Shown: positions 1 through 9,440 of the stretch, one piece after another
Layout: each line of letters opens with the position of its first letter
Position numbering within the stretch: the stretch's first letter is position 1
From: Parvularcula sp039818345
Lineage (GTDB): Bacteria > Pseudomonadota > Alphaproteobacteria > Caulobacterales > Parvularculaceae
Reading direction: 5' to 3'
Length of the DNA stretch: 64,000 nt
NCBI GenBank assembly: GCA_039818345.1
Contig: JBCBUC010000021.1
Span: 4,240 to 68,239 of the forward strand
The notes under the pieces: model-generated
The model's input: only the letters and a program-made list of their open reading frames with translations
Told to the model about the DNA's origin: nothing
Databases searched by the model: none
Made by a program: the position numbers and the translations under genes

Positions 1-63
1 GCTGATCGTGCTCGTTTCTTCTTCATCTCGTTTGAGGTGTCGAGGTACGAGAGACTGAGCTGA
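1..63 (+). CDS. Possible 3' end of a gene cut by the window edge
   Basis: Frame 1 is open from the first base and closes with TGA at 61-63, giving about 20 residues rich in Arg and Phe. Nothing identifies the protein, and an open stretch this short can occur by chance. No gene is seen between this point and 268. Confidence 0.2.
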   Translation, partial: ADRARFFFISFEVSRYERLS

Positions 64-267
64 GTGTCTTCGTTCTGTACGGTGAGCAAAATGAAGAGAT
101 TATCAATGACCCAAAACCCTCCAAACTGCTTCGACCCCACTTCAAGTCTCAGCTTGATACCGCCCGAACCCCTCGCTGTGCTGAGGCGAGAGCGATCCGA
201 TCCGTATTTATCGTTTCAAACGTGGCACAACTAACGTTGTTGTTTCAAAGCATGTCTGGGGCAGGGT

Positions 268-828
268 ATGGCGGACAATTCAATCAAGGGAAGCAAGCAC
301 ACCGAACTCATTATCGTTGTGCTGATTTCACAGCTCGAAGACCGGCAGTATCGCGATGATGCGACGCGTTTTCTAAGCGAGGTCCTTCAAAGGAAGCACA
401 TCAAGCCGGAAGGGCTTGTTGATTACGTCGAGAGAATTCTCGGTGAAACAAACTACGCTAGCGGAGTGTTCATTGGTGGTGTGTGGTATTCCCGCCCACT
501 ATCTCTGTCCAAACTGGCAATGAGCGACGAAGAGATTGACGGTCCTCAGACCGTGAACTCTGATGATCTGGGTGATGACCCAGACACTGAAGTGCGTTTC
601 GAGCGAGCCGATCGAAATCGAACAGACTTTGTTTCTAGGACCTTCTACAGAGGGCCGGATGATCCGGAGAATAAGCCATCTTCGGTCTATTGGGGCCTCT
701 ACCGGTGTTTGATGAGCGTGTTGTTGGCTCGGCATCGGTTTGAATGGCTTCAGTTCAGGATGGAGTTAGCGGAGCAGCGGCGAGGACCTGATAAAACGGT
801 ACCTGATCCGGGTACCGTGAATAGCTAG
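268..828 (+). CDS. Hypothetical protein of the mobile element, 186 aa
   Basis: I do not recognise this protein. It starts at an ATG after a purine-rich stretch (GGGGCAGGG) and is predicted soluble: no signal peptide or membrane segment. The N-terminal third looks helical with charged residues, the middle (about residues 90-130) is rich in Asp, Glu and Arg, and the C-terminus has a helical stretch rich in Trp, Leu and Arg. A strong hairpin terminator follows within 10 bases of the stop, so it is probably a single-gene transcript or the last gene of a unit entering from the left. It lies in the recombinase-bearing island, so it is likely accessory cargo. Confidence 0.55.
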   Translation: MADNSIKGSKHTELIIVVLISQLEDRQYRDDATRFLSEVLQRKHIKPEGLVDYVERILGETNYASGVFIGGVWYSRPLSLSKLAMSDEEIDGPQTVNSDDLGDDPDTEVRFERADRNRTDFVSRTFYRGPDDPENKPSSVYWGLYRCLMSVLLARHRFEWLQFRMELAEQRRGPDKTVPDPGTVNS

Positions 829-837
829 AGCAATATG

Positions 838-869
838 AGGCCTTCGGATGAAAATCCGGAGGCCTTTTC
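838..869 (+). terminator. Rho-independent terminator after the 186-aa gene
   Basis: A 12-bp stem (838-849 with 854-865, one T-G wobble) closes a GAAA tetraloop and is followed by TTTTC. It lies 10 bases past the stop of the upstream gene. The stem is nearly symmetrical, but the T-run is on the plus-strand side. Confidence 0.85.
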
Positions 870-998
870 GTTTCATAGTATTCGGCCCCAACGTTGTTTG
901 CTTGGCGTCTTTCGGACCAATTTCCGAGGAGTTTTGAAAACCTGTCCTATGACAACCTCACCGGAGCATTTTGCTCGTAATGCGGAGGATATCATGGG

Positions 999-1292
999 GT
1001 GAATCTAAAGCAACACAGCCAAGCCAGCCAGTCGACCTTTATGGGTTCGGTCAAGTGGTTGGCCAACATGCTAGCCGTTATCATCACCTTCTTTTTGACT
1101 CCCAAGGCGTACTCGCTGACGGAGTCATTCGTGATCGATTATACGTCTGATCACTATGGGTACGGATTTGAAGACATCACATCGTTCGTGTGGGGTATAT
1201 ACCTTGCACTGACGATATTCTTCTTCTCGCGTGCAACGGTATCGACTTCGCTAGTCATGGGCGGCCTCGCATTGGCAAGCCGCATGTTCTGA
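999..1292 (+). CDS. Small membrane protein, 97 aa
   Basis: The GTG start follows a GGAGG motif about 10 bases upstream. Two hydrophobic stretches (about residues 18-40 and 64-94) bracket a polar, Tyr- and Asp-rich loop, so a small two-pass inner-membrane protein is expected. The size and two-helix layout recall small conjugation-membrane proteins of the VirB2/TrbC type, but I see no sequence motif that proves this. It is followed closely by another tiny membrane gene and then by the coupling ATPase, so a role in the transfer apparatus is an inference from position only. Confidence 0.5.
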   Translation: MNLKQHSQASQSTFMGSVKWLANMLAVIITFFLTPKAYSLTESFVIDYTSDHYGYGFEDITSFVWGIYLALTIFFFSRATVSTSLVMGGLALASRMF

Positions 1293-1324
1293 TAACGTAA
1301 CTCAACATGGATTGGAAGAAGACA

Positions 1325-1456
1325 ATGAGCGACTATGAAAAAGTGGGTCAAGGTAGTTACGGTGTGTACCGCAAGAAAAAATCAAACTGGGGTGGCTGGA
1401 TCGTTGGTCTAGCTATCGTGATGCTGATCGTCGCGGCTGCTGCCAGCGGCGCCTAA
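1325..1456 (+). CDS. Tiny single-pass membrane protein, 43 aa
   Basis: An ATG at 1325 is preceded by GGAAG at good spacing; an in-frame ATG at 1307 lacks a ribosome site. The product has a polar, Lys-rich N-terminal half (about 20 residues) and one hydrophobic helix (about residues 23-42) ending Ala-Ser-Gly-Ala. A clear terminator lies 25 bases past the stop, so it ends the short transcript that begins with the 97-aa membrane gene. Function is unknown. The ribosome site, the spacing to its neighbour and the terminator make it a credible gene despite its size. Confidence 0.5.
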   Translation: MSDYEKVGQGSYGVYRKKKSNWGGWIVGLAIVMLIVAAAASGA

Positions 1457-1481
1457 ACACAAAAATACGGAACTAGTTCTC

Positions 1482-1508
1482 GGGGAGCGCGCTGCCGCTC
1501 CCCTTTTT
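1482..1508 (+). terminator. Rho-independent terminator before the coupling-protein gene
   Basis: The perfect 8-bp GC-rich stem GGGGAGCG / CGCTCCCC (1482-1489 with 1496-1503) has a 6-base loop and is followed by TTTTTGT. It separates the two small membrane genes from the coupling ATPase at 1535, which therefore probably has its own promoter or depends on read-through. Confidence 0.85.
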
Positions 1509-1534
1509 GTGCTCAGAAACAGGGAAAGCAATCA

Positions 1535-3175
1535 ATGTATCAAACAAATTTCAATCCAGAGGATGATCGTTTTGGGACGGCTGGTTTCGCGTCGGGCAAC
1601 GATGTCCGCCGGGCCGACTTGCGAGACCCCAGCGGTGTTCCTGTCGGTTTCAAGGACGGATCATTGTTGAAGCTCGGAGGCGACGCCCTGCTCATAACGG
1701 TGGGCGGCGCCGGAAGTGGCAAGTTGAGGGACCTCCTTTCCTATGCCCTGTGCATGGGGCCTTCGTCACCCATGATCGTGCTTGATCCAAGAGGAGAGTT
1801 GGCAGCGATTTCAATCCACACGCTGGCACCTCGCGGCGTGTACGGATATTGTTGGAATCCTTTGGGTATGCATCATCCCGTCTTACCGCAGCATGCATGC
1901 AACCCGCTTGACATATTGAAGCCAGATAGTCCTCATTTTCACAGCGATTGCGACTTCATTTCAGAAGGCCTTATCCCGCTGTCAGGTGGTGGCAACGGGA
2001 AGTATTTCGAGTTGCGGGCACGCGAATGGCTGAGCAGCTTCATGAAGGCAGGGGTCGAGTACCGTGGGCGGATAAACCTTCCCGATCTCTATGAAGTCAT
2101 CGGGGTCATTGAGACGGACCCCAATGCATGGGCTGATGAGCTCGAAAAGATGCTTGCATCACGATTTCCTGACGTTCGGCGCAACGCAGGTGAGATGCTG
2201 GCCAAGCAACAGGACTCGCCGAAGGAGTTCAGCGGAATTCTGGGGGAGATCTACGCCCATCTGTCGTTTCTCAATGATCCCCACCTTCGCGCCGCACTGT
2301 CGGGCGACGGTCGAGACTGTTTTTCACTCGAAGCGCTGACAAACCCTACACGGAGATCGCGCGTTCACCTCAATGTCCCTGCGGAATATTTGTCAGTATG
2401 GTCACCAGTGATTCGACTCTTCTTTACAGTGACGATGCTCTATAAAGCTCGATGTCCCGAGCGCGAGAGAATTCTTCTGCTTGTCGATGAGGCAGGCCAG
2501 CTAGGACGGTTCGAGGCTCTGCTGCGTGCATTCACGTATGGACGCGGCGCTGGCGTTCGCGCTTGGGCAATCTTTCAGGACGTGGGGCAGATCACGAGGA
2601 ATTTTGGAGCATCGGCATTGCAGGGTTTCTTGGGGTCGGCCCAGCTGCGACAGTTCATGGGTGTCCGGGATTTCGAAACTGCCAAGTTAGTTTCGTCGAT
2701 GCTCGGTACACAGACACTCTCTTATGATGACGACTTGGCTCAGGGCAGAGCGCAAAAGAACAGGCGCAACTCGATCAGGAAGGCCCTGATGGAGGATGCT
2801 GACCCCTTTGAGTTCTCTTTTGACAGAGCCCAATTTGGCCGGGAGGAGGTGCATCGAACCAAGCAGGCGCGAGCGCTGCTCACACCGGACGAGATACTAA
2901 GCCTGCCTGAAGACAAACAAATCCTCTTTGTGTCTGGCAAGAACATCAAACCCATTCTTGCCGACAAGTACCCTTACTACGCGCGCCGGGAGATGGCAGG
3001 CTTCTATCTGCCTAACCCTTATCATCCGCCTCAAGATAGTGTGACAATCAGGACAAGCTTTGGGTCTTCGAAGCGCGCCGTCAGATCAGGACCGATTCCT
3101 GAAAATTTGAGGCATTTTCCGCAATATCAACATGGAATGATGTACTGGATCGATGGGTTTTCTCTAGCATCGTGA
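1535..3175 (+). CDS. TraG/VirD4-family type IV coupling protein lacking the membrane domain
   Basis: This is a 546-aa ATPase of the conjugative coupling-protein family, which links the relaxase-DNA complex to a type IV secretion channel. A Walker A-like loop at residues 57-64 (GGAGSGKL) and a Walker B strand at 313-320 (ILLLVDEA) are visible, followed by the Gly-Gln-Leu-Gly region typical of TraG/TraD proteins. The position after the Walker Lys is Leu, not the usual Thr or Ser. VirD4 proteins normally start with two membrane helices; here the NTP-binding fold begins almost at once, so the protein is probably soluble or recruited by a partner, as in some integrative mobilisable elements. No relaxase is in view; it may lie left of the window. 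The start is an ATG, with the purine run CAGGGAAAG about 10 bases upstream. Confidence 0.85.
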   Translation: MYQTNFNPEDDRFGTAGFASGNDVRRADLRDPSGVPVGFKDGSLLKLGGDALLITVGGAGSGKLRDLLSYALCMGPSSPMIVLDPRGELAAISIHTLAPRGVYGYCWNPLGMHHPVLPQHACNPLDILKPDSPHFHSDCDFISEGLIPLSGGGNGKYFELRAREWLSSFMKAGVEYRGRINLPDLYEVIGVIETDPNAWADELEKMLASRFPDVRRNAGEMLAKQQDSPKEFSGILGEIYAHLSFLNDPHLRAALSGDGRDCFSLEALTNPTRRSRVHLNVPAEYLSVWSPVIRLFFTVTMLYKARCPERERILLLVDEAGQLGRFEALLRAFTYGRGAGVRAWAIFQDVGQITRNFGASALQGFLGSAQLRQFMGVRDFETAKLVSSMLGTQTLSYDDDLAQGRAQKNRRNSIRKALMEDADPFEFSFDRAQFGREEVHRTKQARALLTPDEILSLPEDKQILFVSGKNIKPILADKYPYYARREMAGFYLPNPYHPPQDSVTIRTSFGSSKRAVRSGPIPENLRHFPQYQHGMMYWIDGFSLAS

Positions 3176-3188
3176 AAGGAGCTCGCCT

Positions 3189-3479
3189 TTGAGCGAAAAG
3201 AATGAAGAGCGTCCGCGTGAAGTCGCGGGCGCTCCTAAGTCCCGCCCCAGCCATATTGCTTATCAAGTCGATCAGGGGGCGGATGAGAAGTCGTACTTTA
3301 GTCGCGTCGGGGCTGCATTTGCGCACAGAGATGGGCAAGGCTTCAACGTTAAACTCAAGTCGTTCCCGGTCGATGGACAGGTCGTGCTTCGTGCTCCGAA
3401 AGATCGCCTCGAAGCCACCAGGACCGGAAGTGATCGATCGCACCAGCAACGGACCGATCGTGGAGACCTCGAGCGGTGA
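3189..3479 (+). CDS. Conserved element protein, 96 aa
   Basis: The TTG start is supported by AAAGGAG 8 bases upstream. The middle third (about residues 24-66) reads Ala-Tyr-Gln-Val, then Arg-Val-Gly-Ala-Ala-Phe-Ala-His, then Asp-Gly-Gln-Gly-Phe-Asn and Pro-Val-Asp-Gly. I recognise this pattern from small uncharacterised proteins of alphaproteobacterial conjugative and mobilisable elements; their function is not known to me. The C-terminal 25 residues are Arg-rich and low in hydrophobics. It lies 13 bases after the coupling ATPase and overlaps the next gene by 4 bases, so the three are probably co-transcribed. Confidence 0.6.
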   Translation: MSEKNEERPREVAGAPKSRPSHIAYQVDQGADEKSYFSRVGAAFAHRDGQGFNVKLKSFPVDGQVVLRAPKDRLEATRTGSDRSHQQRTDRGDLER

Positions 3480-3781
3480 AACAACCTTTTCACGGCGCCG
3501 CTCGCGGGCCAGCTCCTGACATCAAAACGAAAGGCGAGCTGCAAGCGCGGCTCGCCGCACGCTCCAAACCTAAGCTCGAGCCGCATTTGAGACCGAACGG
3601 CGCTGTTGTGCATGCCGTCAATCGTCAGGTGCATGTCTCGAATGAGAAACGCATCCTAGAGCTGCGATCGAAGCTGAGTGATCGGCAGGCGGATCTTCGC
3701 CAGCAACTCGCTCAGAACAAAGGACGCGGTCTCGCTAAGGCAGGGTTTGGCCAAGCCAATACGATGGAGAGATCAAGATGA
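3476..3781 (+). CDS. Basic hypothetical protein, 101 aa
   Basis: The GTG start overlaps the stop of the previous gene (GTGA), suggesting coupled translation. The product is very basic, with many Arg, Lys and Gln and no membrane segment. The region about residues 57-90 looks like one long amphipathic helix. A DNA-binding or relaxosome-accessory role would suit its charge and its place beside a coupling protein, but no known domain is recognised. Confidence 0.5.
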   Translation: MKQPFHGAARGPAPDIKTKGELQARLAARSKPKLEPHLRPNGAVVHAVNRQVHVSNEKRILELRSKLSDRQADLRQQLAQNKGRGLAKAGFGQANTMERSR

Positions 3782-3954
3782 GTCACGAACGCAATGGCTG
3801 CAGCCAGGATACCCAAGGCGCTGGCCGCAAAGACCCCGAGAGTAAGGGCTTCACACCGCGTGATAGGCTTCAGCTGATCAGGCAAGCCCGCATGTTGAAC
3901 GAGGTTCATAAAGCCGTCCGGAGCATTCAGAAAAACCATCAGCATACACGATAA
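3778..3954 (+). CDS. Small hypothetical protein, 58 aa
   Basis: The ATG overlaps the TGA of the preceding gene (ATGA) and the frame runs to TAA at 3952-3954. The N-terminus is polar with two Gly-rich turns; from about residue 28 a basic amphipathic helix rich in Arg, Gln, His and Lys follows. There is no Cys pair or membrane segment. The third consecutive 4-base overlap in a row is the main support for it being a real gene. Confidence 0.5.
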   Translation: MSHERNGCSQDTQGAGRKDPESKGFTPRDRLQLIRQARMLNEVHKAVRSIQKNHQHTR

Positions 3955-3976
3955 TTATCTGGACAAAACGTGAACA

Positions 3977-4005
3977 TTGTGGTTTGATAACGGAATAAAT
4001 ATAGA
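3977..4005 (+). promoter_or_regulatory. Candidate sigma-70 promoter for the recombinase operon
   Basis: TTGTGG (3977-3982) and TATAGA (4000-4005) are separated by 17 bases in a locally AT-rich patch. It sits in the 206-base gene-free stretch upstream of the two-gene unit starting at 4161. Inference from consensus only. Confidence 0.4.
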
Positions 4006-4100
4006 ACCAGGCGCCGCCATCAATCCTTACCACGGACGACCCCAGGATGATGAGCGGATAGCCTGCAAGCACCTATCAAACCCAGACCTAGTTCAGCCAA

Positions 4101-4126
4101 CGCCCGTGGGATCATGCCCGCGGGCG
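4101..4126 (+). promoter_or_regulatory. GC-rich leader hairpin upstream of the recombinase operon
   Basis: A 10-bp stem (4101-4110 with 4117-4126, one T-G wobble) has a 6-base loop and no following T-run. It lies between the candidate promoter at 4000 and the TTG start at 4161, so it would be in the 5' leader. It could act as an attenuator, an RNA stabiliser or a palindromic protein site; the sequence alone does not decide. Confidence 0.4.
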
Positions 4127-4160
4127 AGGCCGTATCTGTAACTCTAGAAAGGAGACATCG

Positions 4161-4480
4161 TTGAACCCACACCCGCCACAAGAGACCGACATCATCCACG
4201 AACCAACCACCGACCTGCGTCTTTATATGCCGTATCTTGATGATTGGGAGGCGAGCGAGGAGGAGAAGCACGAATTTCTTCTGACCTTGCGCGATATCCT
4301 GATGCAGTTCGTGGACCTGGGCTTTGGTGTGGATGCAACGCAACTGGTGACGTGGCTTGCGGATCAAGAAAGCGCGGGCAATCTTCCTTCTGGTGTGATA
4401 GCATCGTCTGATCATAAACGTATACAGAATAAAAGCCAGTCAGGGACACTCGCTGTTTCGGACATGAGAGAGGAGTCACC

Positions 4481-4484
<4 letters not shown>
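4161..4484 (+). CDS. Recombinase-associated small protein, 107 aa
   Basis: The TTG start follows AAAGGAG at 8 bases. The protein is acidic, with a helical core (about residues 24-70: Pro-Tyr-Leu-Asp-Asp-Trp, then Phe-Val-Asp-Leu-Gly-Phe-Gly) that I recognise from small uncharacterised proteins encoded just before serine recombinases and related element genes in alphaproteobacteria. Its stop overlaps the recombinase start by 4 bases (ATGA), so the two are translated together. A role as recombinase partner or directionality factor would suit that position but is inference. Confidence 0.6.
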
Positions 4485-6093
<1,609 letters not shown>

Positions 6094-6119
6094 GTCGCTG
6101 ATCGCGAAGAACGCGCTGG

Positions 6120-6944
6120 TTAGCCATCTGGTTGCGAGGATGCAAGCTGGCTTTCAGGGGTTTCTTGGCACGGTGCGAAGGCCGCGACGGAGGGCGTTGG
6201 CAATCCTTTGATGGCAAAGCCCCGCGCGGTTGCCCGTTTCAAAAACACCTCGAGGCTGTGCAGGGTGTGCTCGGTGCGGATCGCCCTTGGGCCATCGTGG
6301 AAAATGACGATGGATCCAGGAAAGGCGCTACCGCCGAGTTGGCGCCCATAAAAACCGGCCGCCAATCGGTTGAAGGTCTGAGAGCGTGTCTCTGTCATGC
6401 CTCCTGCGTCCCATGGGAGGAATGACGTCAGGATGTAGGAACGACCACCGGGCGCCGCGTAGTCCAACGCCTGAAGCGCTGGGCCCATCCGTTCGGTGCG
6501 GTAAGCCCCAAGCGGCGGCCTGAAATAAAACGGCCGGGTACCGGTGATGGCTTCCAAAGCGCAATGGCTCTCGTTGAACTCCGCGGCAAAGAGTTCCGGC
6601 GGGAATTCTTTCGCGGACCGGTCCTCAGGAAGATGGTTGGCGAAACTGTGCCCCTCGGCCACGGCGCGGGCGATCATCTCTTCGTGCCCAGCTATATGAT
6701 CTGTATGCACAAACATTGTTGCTGTCGCTTCGTAGCGGGCCAATAGGTCGAGGATCGTCCCCGTCGATGCGGAGGGGCCATCATCAATCGTCAGATAGAT
6801 AACGCGTTCATCCGTCGGCAGGCGGAACAGTGCTTCTGGTTGAAGCTGCTCGCCTAGCGGCAAGAGAGCCTGCTGCCCGTGACCGCAACCGACCATCAAG
6901 AGGATGAGGGCCGTTGAGCCAATAAGTGCGATGCGGCCCATCAT
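6120..6944 (-). CDS. NodB-type polysaccharide deacetylase lipoprotein
   Basis: The 274-aa product starts at an ATG that overlaps the stop of the upstream ABC transporter gene (ATGA). A signal sequence ends in Leu-Met-Val-Gly-Cys, a near-consensus lipobox. NodB-domain motifs are present in order: Thr-Ile-Asp-Asp-Gly-Pro, then His-Ser-Phe-Ala-Asn-His (metal ligands), Arg-Pro-Pro-Leu-Gly, and a late Phe-His-Asp-Gly. The enzyme family removes N- or O-acetyl groups from sugar polymers such as peptidoglycan. Coupling to an exporter suggests a joint envelope role, with the substrate unknown. The frame is open further upstream, but those codons fall inside the transporter gene. Confidence 0.82.
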   Translation of the reverse strand: MMGRIALIGSTALILLMVGCGHGQQALLPLGEQLQPEALFRLPTDERVIYLTIDDGPSASTGTILDLLARYEATATMFVHTDHIAGHEEMIARAVAEGHSFANHLPEDRSAKEFPPELFAAEFNESHCALEAITGTRPFYFRPPLGAYRTERMGPALQALDYAAPGGRSYILTSFLPWDAGGMTETRSQTFNRLAAGFYGRQLGGSAFPGSIVIFHDGPRAIRTEHTLHSLEVFLKRATARGFAIKGLPTPSVAAFAPCQETPESQLASSQPDG

Positions 6945-8782
6945 GCCGCATCCTCCTTGGTTCCGATGAAACCACCCGACTGTCGTTTCCACAGCGAGGC
7001 ATAAAGACCATCTTGCGCAAGAAGAGCATTGTGGCTGCCTTCTTCGACAATTTGCCCTTGCTCCAGAACGATGAGCCGATCCATGGCGGCGATGGTCGAC
7101 AGACGGTGGGCGATCGCGATCACCGTTTTGTCGCCCATGAGATCGTCGAGACGTTCCTGAATCGCGGCCTCCACTTCGCTGTCGAGGGCAGATGTGGCCT
7201 CGTCAAAGATGAGGATGGGCGCGTCCTTCAAGATAACCCGTGCAATCGCGATGCGCTGACGCTGGCCACCGGAGAGCTTCACGCCGCGTTCACCGACATG
7301 GGCGTCAAGGCCCGTGCGGCCCTTTTGATCACTGAGGCCTTGGATGAAATCCCAGGCCTCGGCCTTTTTGGCGGCGGTGATGATTTCATCCTCGGTCGCG
7401 CCCGGCCGTCCGTAGGCGATGTTCTCGCGGATCGAGCGGTGCATAAGTGAGGTGTCTTGCGTCACGACACCGATCGATGAGCGCAGCGAGTCCTGGGTAA
7501 TACCCGCAATCGCCTGGCCATCGATCAGAATTTTGCCGCCCTCCACGTCGTGAAGACGCAAGAGAAGATTGACGAGCGTCGATTTCCCTGCACCCGACCG
7601 GCCGACCAGGCCAACTTTTTCGCCCGGCTTGAGGGTCATGGCAAAGTTGCCAATCACGCCTTTTTCCTTGCCATAGGAGAAGGTGACATTGTCAAAGGTG
7701 ACTTCACCCCTCTCGACACGGAGTGGTTTCTCACTCTGATCAACGATGCTCAGCGGTTTTGACATCATCTCCATGCCGTTCTGGGTCATGCCGATGTTTT
7801 CAAAAAGATTGGCGATCTCCCAGAGGAAATAGTGGCTAATGCCCTGAAGCCGGAGTGCAAGGGTTGATGCAAAGGCGACGGCGCCGATGCTGATTTGACC
7901 ACCGCTCCATAGCACCAAGCCAAGCCCCAAGGTTCCTGCGATCATCATACCGTTGATAAAATGAAGAATTGCAGACAGGGCAGTGGCGAGGCGCATTTGC
8001 CCGTAGACGGAGCCAAGCATGGTTTCCATGCCTTCGCGTGCATAGGCATCCTCTGCAGGCCCAGTCGAGAAGAGCTTGACTGTACCAATATTGGTATACG
8101 CATCAACAATACGGCCGGTGAGCATCGAGCGATCTTCGGACTGCTGTTCTGAGACCTTGGCCATGCGCGGCAAGAAGAACTGCATCGCCGCAAGATAAAC
8201 CACCAACCAGACCAAAAGCGGCGCTGTCAGCCACGGATCATTGGCAAAGAACAACAAAAACGCAGAGCCGAAATAGACCGTGCCCCAAACCATGATGTTG
8301 GTCAGCTTGACCGCCGTCTCGCGCGCGCCAAGGGCGGTTTGCATCAGCTTGGTTGCAACCCGGCCGGCAAAATCATCGGCGAAGAAGGAAGAAGACTGAC
8401 GAAGCAAATACCGATGGCCACGCCAACGGATATTCATCGCCATGTTACCCATCACCCCTTGCAACAAGATCAGATCATCAAGAACGGACAGCAACGGCCA
8501 AGCGATCGCGATCACAAAAACTGTCAGCAACAATTCAAGACCATGCGTCGCCATGAAGTTCTCGCCGCCTGATTGCGCGGCGAGATCGACCAGGGCGCCG
8601 ATGCGTTCGAACGCGAACACCTCCATCAGTGCAATGACGGTGGAGGTGATAATCATCGTGCCAAGGAGCCACCGAAAAGGCTTGGCGTAGTACCATATAA
8701 AAGCGAACAGCTTTGTTGGCGGACGGGCAGGGGCCTCGTCCTTAAGCGGATCGACAATTTGCTCGAACGTGCGGAACACCAT
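6941..8782 (-). CDS. ABC transporter, fused membrane and ATPase domains
   Basis: The 613-aa half-transporter has an N-terminal exporter-type membrane domain of about six helices (residues about 35-320) and a C-terminal nucleotide-binding domain with Walker A GRSGAGKST, the signature Leu-Ser-Gly-Gly-Gln and Walker B Leu-Ile-Phe-Asp-Glu-Ala. It would act as a homodimer in the inner membrane, exporting a lipid, drug or polymer precursor; the sequence does not identify the substrate. I placed the start at the ATG at 8782 because GAGG lies just upstream, whereas earlier in-frame starts (TTG 8818, ATG 8806) lack a ribosome site. It is followed by the deacetylase gene with a 4-base overlap. Confidence 0.85.
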   Translation of the reverse strand: MVFRTFEQIVDPLKDEAPARPPTKLFAFIWYYAKPFRWLLGTMIITSTVIALMEVFAFERIGALVDLAAQSGGENFMATHGLELLLTVFVIAIAWPLLSVLDDLILLQGVMGNMAMNIRWRGHRYLLRQSSSFFADDFAGRVATKLMQTALGARETAVKLTNIMVWGTVYFGSAFLLFFANDPWLTAPLLVWLVVYLAAMQFFLPRMAKVSEQQSEDRSMLTGRIVDAYTNIGTVKLFSTGPAEDAYAREGMETMLGSVYGQMRLATALSAILHFINGMMIAGTLGLGLVLWSGGQISIGAVAFASTLALRLQGISHYFLWEIANLFENIGMTQNGMEMMSKPLSIVDQSEKPLRVERGEVTFDNVTFSYGKEKGVIGNFAMTLKPGEKVGLVGRSGAGKSTLVNLLLRLHDVEGGKILIDGQAIAGITQDSLRSSIGVVTQDTSLMHRSIRENIAYGRPGATEDEIITAAKKAEAWDFIQGLSDQKGRTGLDAHVGERGVKLSGGQRQRIAIARVILKDAPILIFDEATSALDSEVEAAIQERLDDLMGDKTVIAIAHRLSTIAAMDRLIVLEQGQIVEEGSHNALLAQDGLYASLWKRQSGGFIGTKEDAA

Positions 8783-8996
8783 GATTGCCTCTGTGCTTTC
8801 TTGCATAGGAGGGAGCAAGGCAGCCGATCCGGATACACCTTTTTCGAAGAAATGCCAATGACGTTTTCGTGACGTCTGCGGAGTGCTTCCAACTGAGGAG
8901 TTTGTGCAACAGGCGTAGGAAAGCGGCGTGTTCTTTCCTACATAGAGATGGTGGGATGAGGGAGCGCAGGCCTGGTGACCTGCGTTATGAATTGCC

Positions 8997-9434
8997 GTGA
9001 TTTACATTGTGATCAACATTTTGCCAATTTTGGTCGCCACCGCGGCGTCGTTTGTTTTTGGCGCCATCTTTTATGGGGTACTCGGCCGTCCTTGGATGGC
9101 CGCTGCGGGCATCACCGAAGACGACATCAAGGGACCGTCGGGAAAACCTTCACCTTGGCCCTTTGTGATCTCGTTTTTTGCTGAGTTATGGATCGCTTGC
9201 ATCGTTGCGGGTGCTTTGATCCTCGCGCCGGAGGAGGCAGGGGCTTGGACGATGGCCTTTGGCACCGCCTTTATCCTGTGGGTCGGCTTTGTTTTTCCCG
9301 TGATGCTGGTCAACCACCGTTATGAAGGGCGCCCCTTCTTGCTCACTGCCATCAATAGCGGGCATTGGCTCGGTGTTTTGATGGTGCAGGTGTCACTGTT
9401 GCAGGCGATTGGTCTCCAACCGCCTGCCATATGA
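8997..9434 (+). CDS. DUF1761 membrane protein
   Basis: The 145-aa product has four hydrophobic segments and matches the DUF1761 pattern: an N-terminal helix, a conserved Phe-Gly-Ala-Ile-Phe-Tyr-Gly turn, a loop with Trp-Met-Ala-Ala-Ala-Gly, and a late Asn-His-Arg-Tyr-Glu-Gly motif. The function of this family is unknown. The start is GTG with no strong ribosome site, so the true start could differ slightly. It is convergent with fumC, only 6 bases between their stops. Confidence 0.72.
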   Translation: MIYIVINILPILVATAASFVFGAIFYGVLGRPWMAAAGITEDDIKGPSGKPSPWPFVISFFAELWIACIVAGALILAPEEAGAWTMAFGTAFILWVGFVFPVMLVNHRYEGRPFLLTAINSGHWLGVLMVQVSLLQAIGLQPPAI

Positions 9435-9440
9435 AGAGCG

